A stretch of DNA of 64,000 nucleotides, taken from NCBI RefSeq assembly GCF_000243135.2, contig NC_019903.1:3324001-3388000 (forward strand), read 5' to 3'. This stretch comes from Desulfitobacterium dichloroeliminans LMG P-21439 (GTDB taxonomy: Bacteria > Bacillota > Desulfitobacteriia > Desulfitobacteriales > Desulfitobacteriaceae). The notes below the pieces were generated by a model. It made no database searches, was not told the DNA's origin, and saw nothing but the letters and a program-made list of their open reading frames with translations. Shown here in pieces: positions 63,785 to 64,000 of this stretch; within the stretch, counting starts at the first letter, position 1, and each line of letters starts with the position of its first letter. A program made the position numbers and the translations under genes.

Positions 63785-64000
63785 TTAGGTTCCAATCATC
63801 GGAGATACACCCATAGCATAGAAGAGATAGCGTCCGAGGAGTTCTCCAGCGATCACTAAGGCTAACGCTAGATAAACAGTACCCGCAGCAAGAGGTTTAC
63901 CTTGAGATCCTTTATTGAGGGCTACTACCAATAACACTGCGCCCACTACAGAAAGGATTCCTCGACCTGCAAGCACACCCATGCTTCCGGTTAAGATTTG
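63785..64000 (-). CDS. DmsC-like membrane anchor subunit, C-terminal part (runs off the window)
   Basis: The open minus-strand frame enters from the right edge (QILTGSMGVLAGRGILSVVG...) and ends at 63785. About 71 residues remain: two membrane helices and the C-terminal GRYLFYAMGVSPMIG, a sequence typical of the end of DMSO-reductase anchor subunits, which oxidise menaquinol and pass electrons to a molybdoenzyme. Its catalytic partners should lie just outside the window. Confidence 0.7.
   Translation of the reverse strand, partial: QILTGSMGVLAGRGILSVVGAVLLVVALNKGSQGKPLAAGTVYLALALVIAGELLGRYLFYAMGVSPMIGT

Overview
The window looks like the chromosome of an anaerobic, low-to-mid G+C Firmicute, most likely a Desulfitobacterium or close relative (inference). 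The basis is the mix of gene types: a FadR-type beta-oxidation regulon tied to a membrane iron-sulfur/cytochrome b electron carrier, a selenium-type molybdenum hydroxylase cluster, a hybrid-cluster protein, reverse rubrerythrin, LL-diaminopimelate aminotransferase, a double-cubane protein and a DMSO-reductase-type anchor, plus a T-box and a purine riboswitch. No rRNA, tRNA or CRISPR array was seen. Most genes lie on the minus strand.

Region by region. 1-6.1 kb: a partial Crp/Fnr regulator divergent from a two-gene RND efflux operon, an MBL-fold hydrolase whose end overlaps the RND pump, and a 58-residue CxxC protein. 6.1-21.7 kb: fatty-acid beta-oxidation. A fadN-fadA-fadE run (same order as the B. 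subtilis operon) continues into a CoA-transferase and an EMO-like ETF:menaquinone oxidoreductase. Beside it are fadR and etfBA, and divergently a dienoyl-CoA-reductase-type flavoenzyme and a frameshifted enoyl-CoA hydratase. FadR-like palindromes sit at the etfB start, before the flavoenzyme and (weaker) before fadN. 21.7-32.7 kb: hcp, then an eight-gene selenium-type molybdenum hydroxylase cluster (yqeC, mocA, two xdhC-type genes, yqeB, and FAD, 2Fe-2S and molybdopterin subunits), then an NCS2 purine permease behind a guanine-class riboswitch.

32.8-39.6 kb: signalling (TetR, hybrid histidine kinase, CheY-like regulator, chemoreceptor, diguanylate cyclase). 40-46 kb: a polar amino-acid ABC transporter and a tryptophan-type TrpXYZ transporter behind a T-box with a UGG specifier. 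46.1-48.4 kb: an inverted-repeat element, an ISLre2-type transposase and a decapitated GGDEF gene. 48.5-55 kb: an SsuABC/TauABC-like transporter, modABC and a divergent HTH-PBP regulator. 55-58.7 kb: dapL, a GltD-like oxidoreductase and a reverse rubrerythrin whose promoter spacer is a PerR-like box. 58.9-64 kb: a LysR regulator of the selenium-associated type and an operon of a double-cubane protein, its ATP-dependent activator, a class V aminotransferase and a DUF3343 protein, preceded by the end of a DmsC-like gene.

The most unusual items are two diverged copies (11994-12207 and 44254-44500) of a multi-stem palindromic element in which at least two stems change on both sides and still pair, and the four-gene double-cubane operon of unknown substrate. 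Functions are assigned from recognised motifs and gene order; no database search was run.
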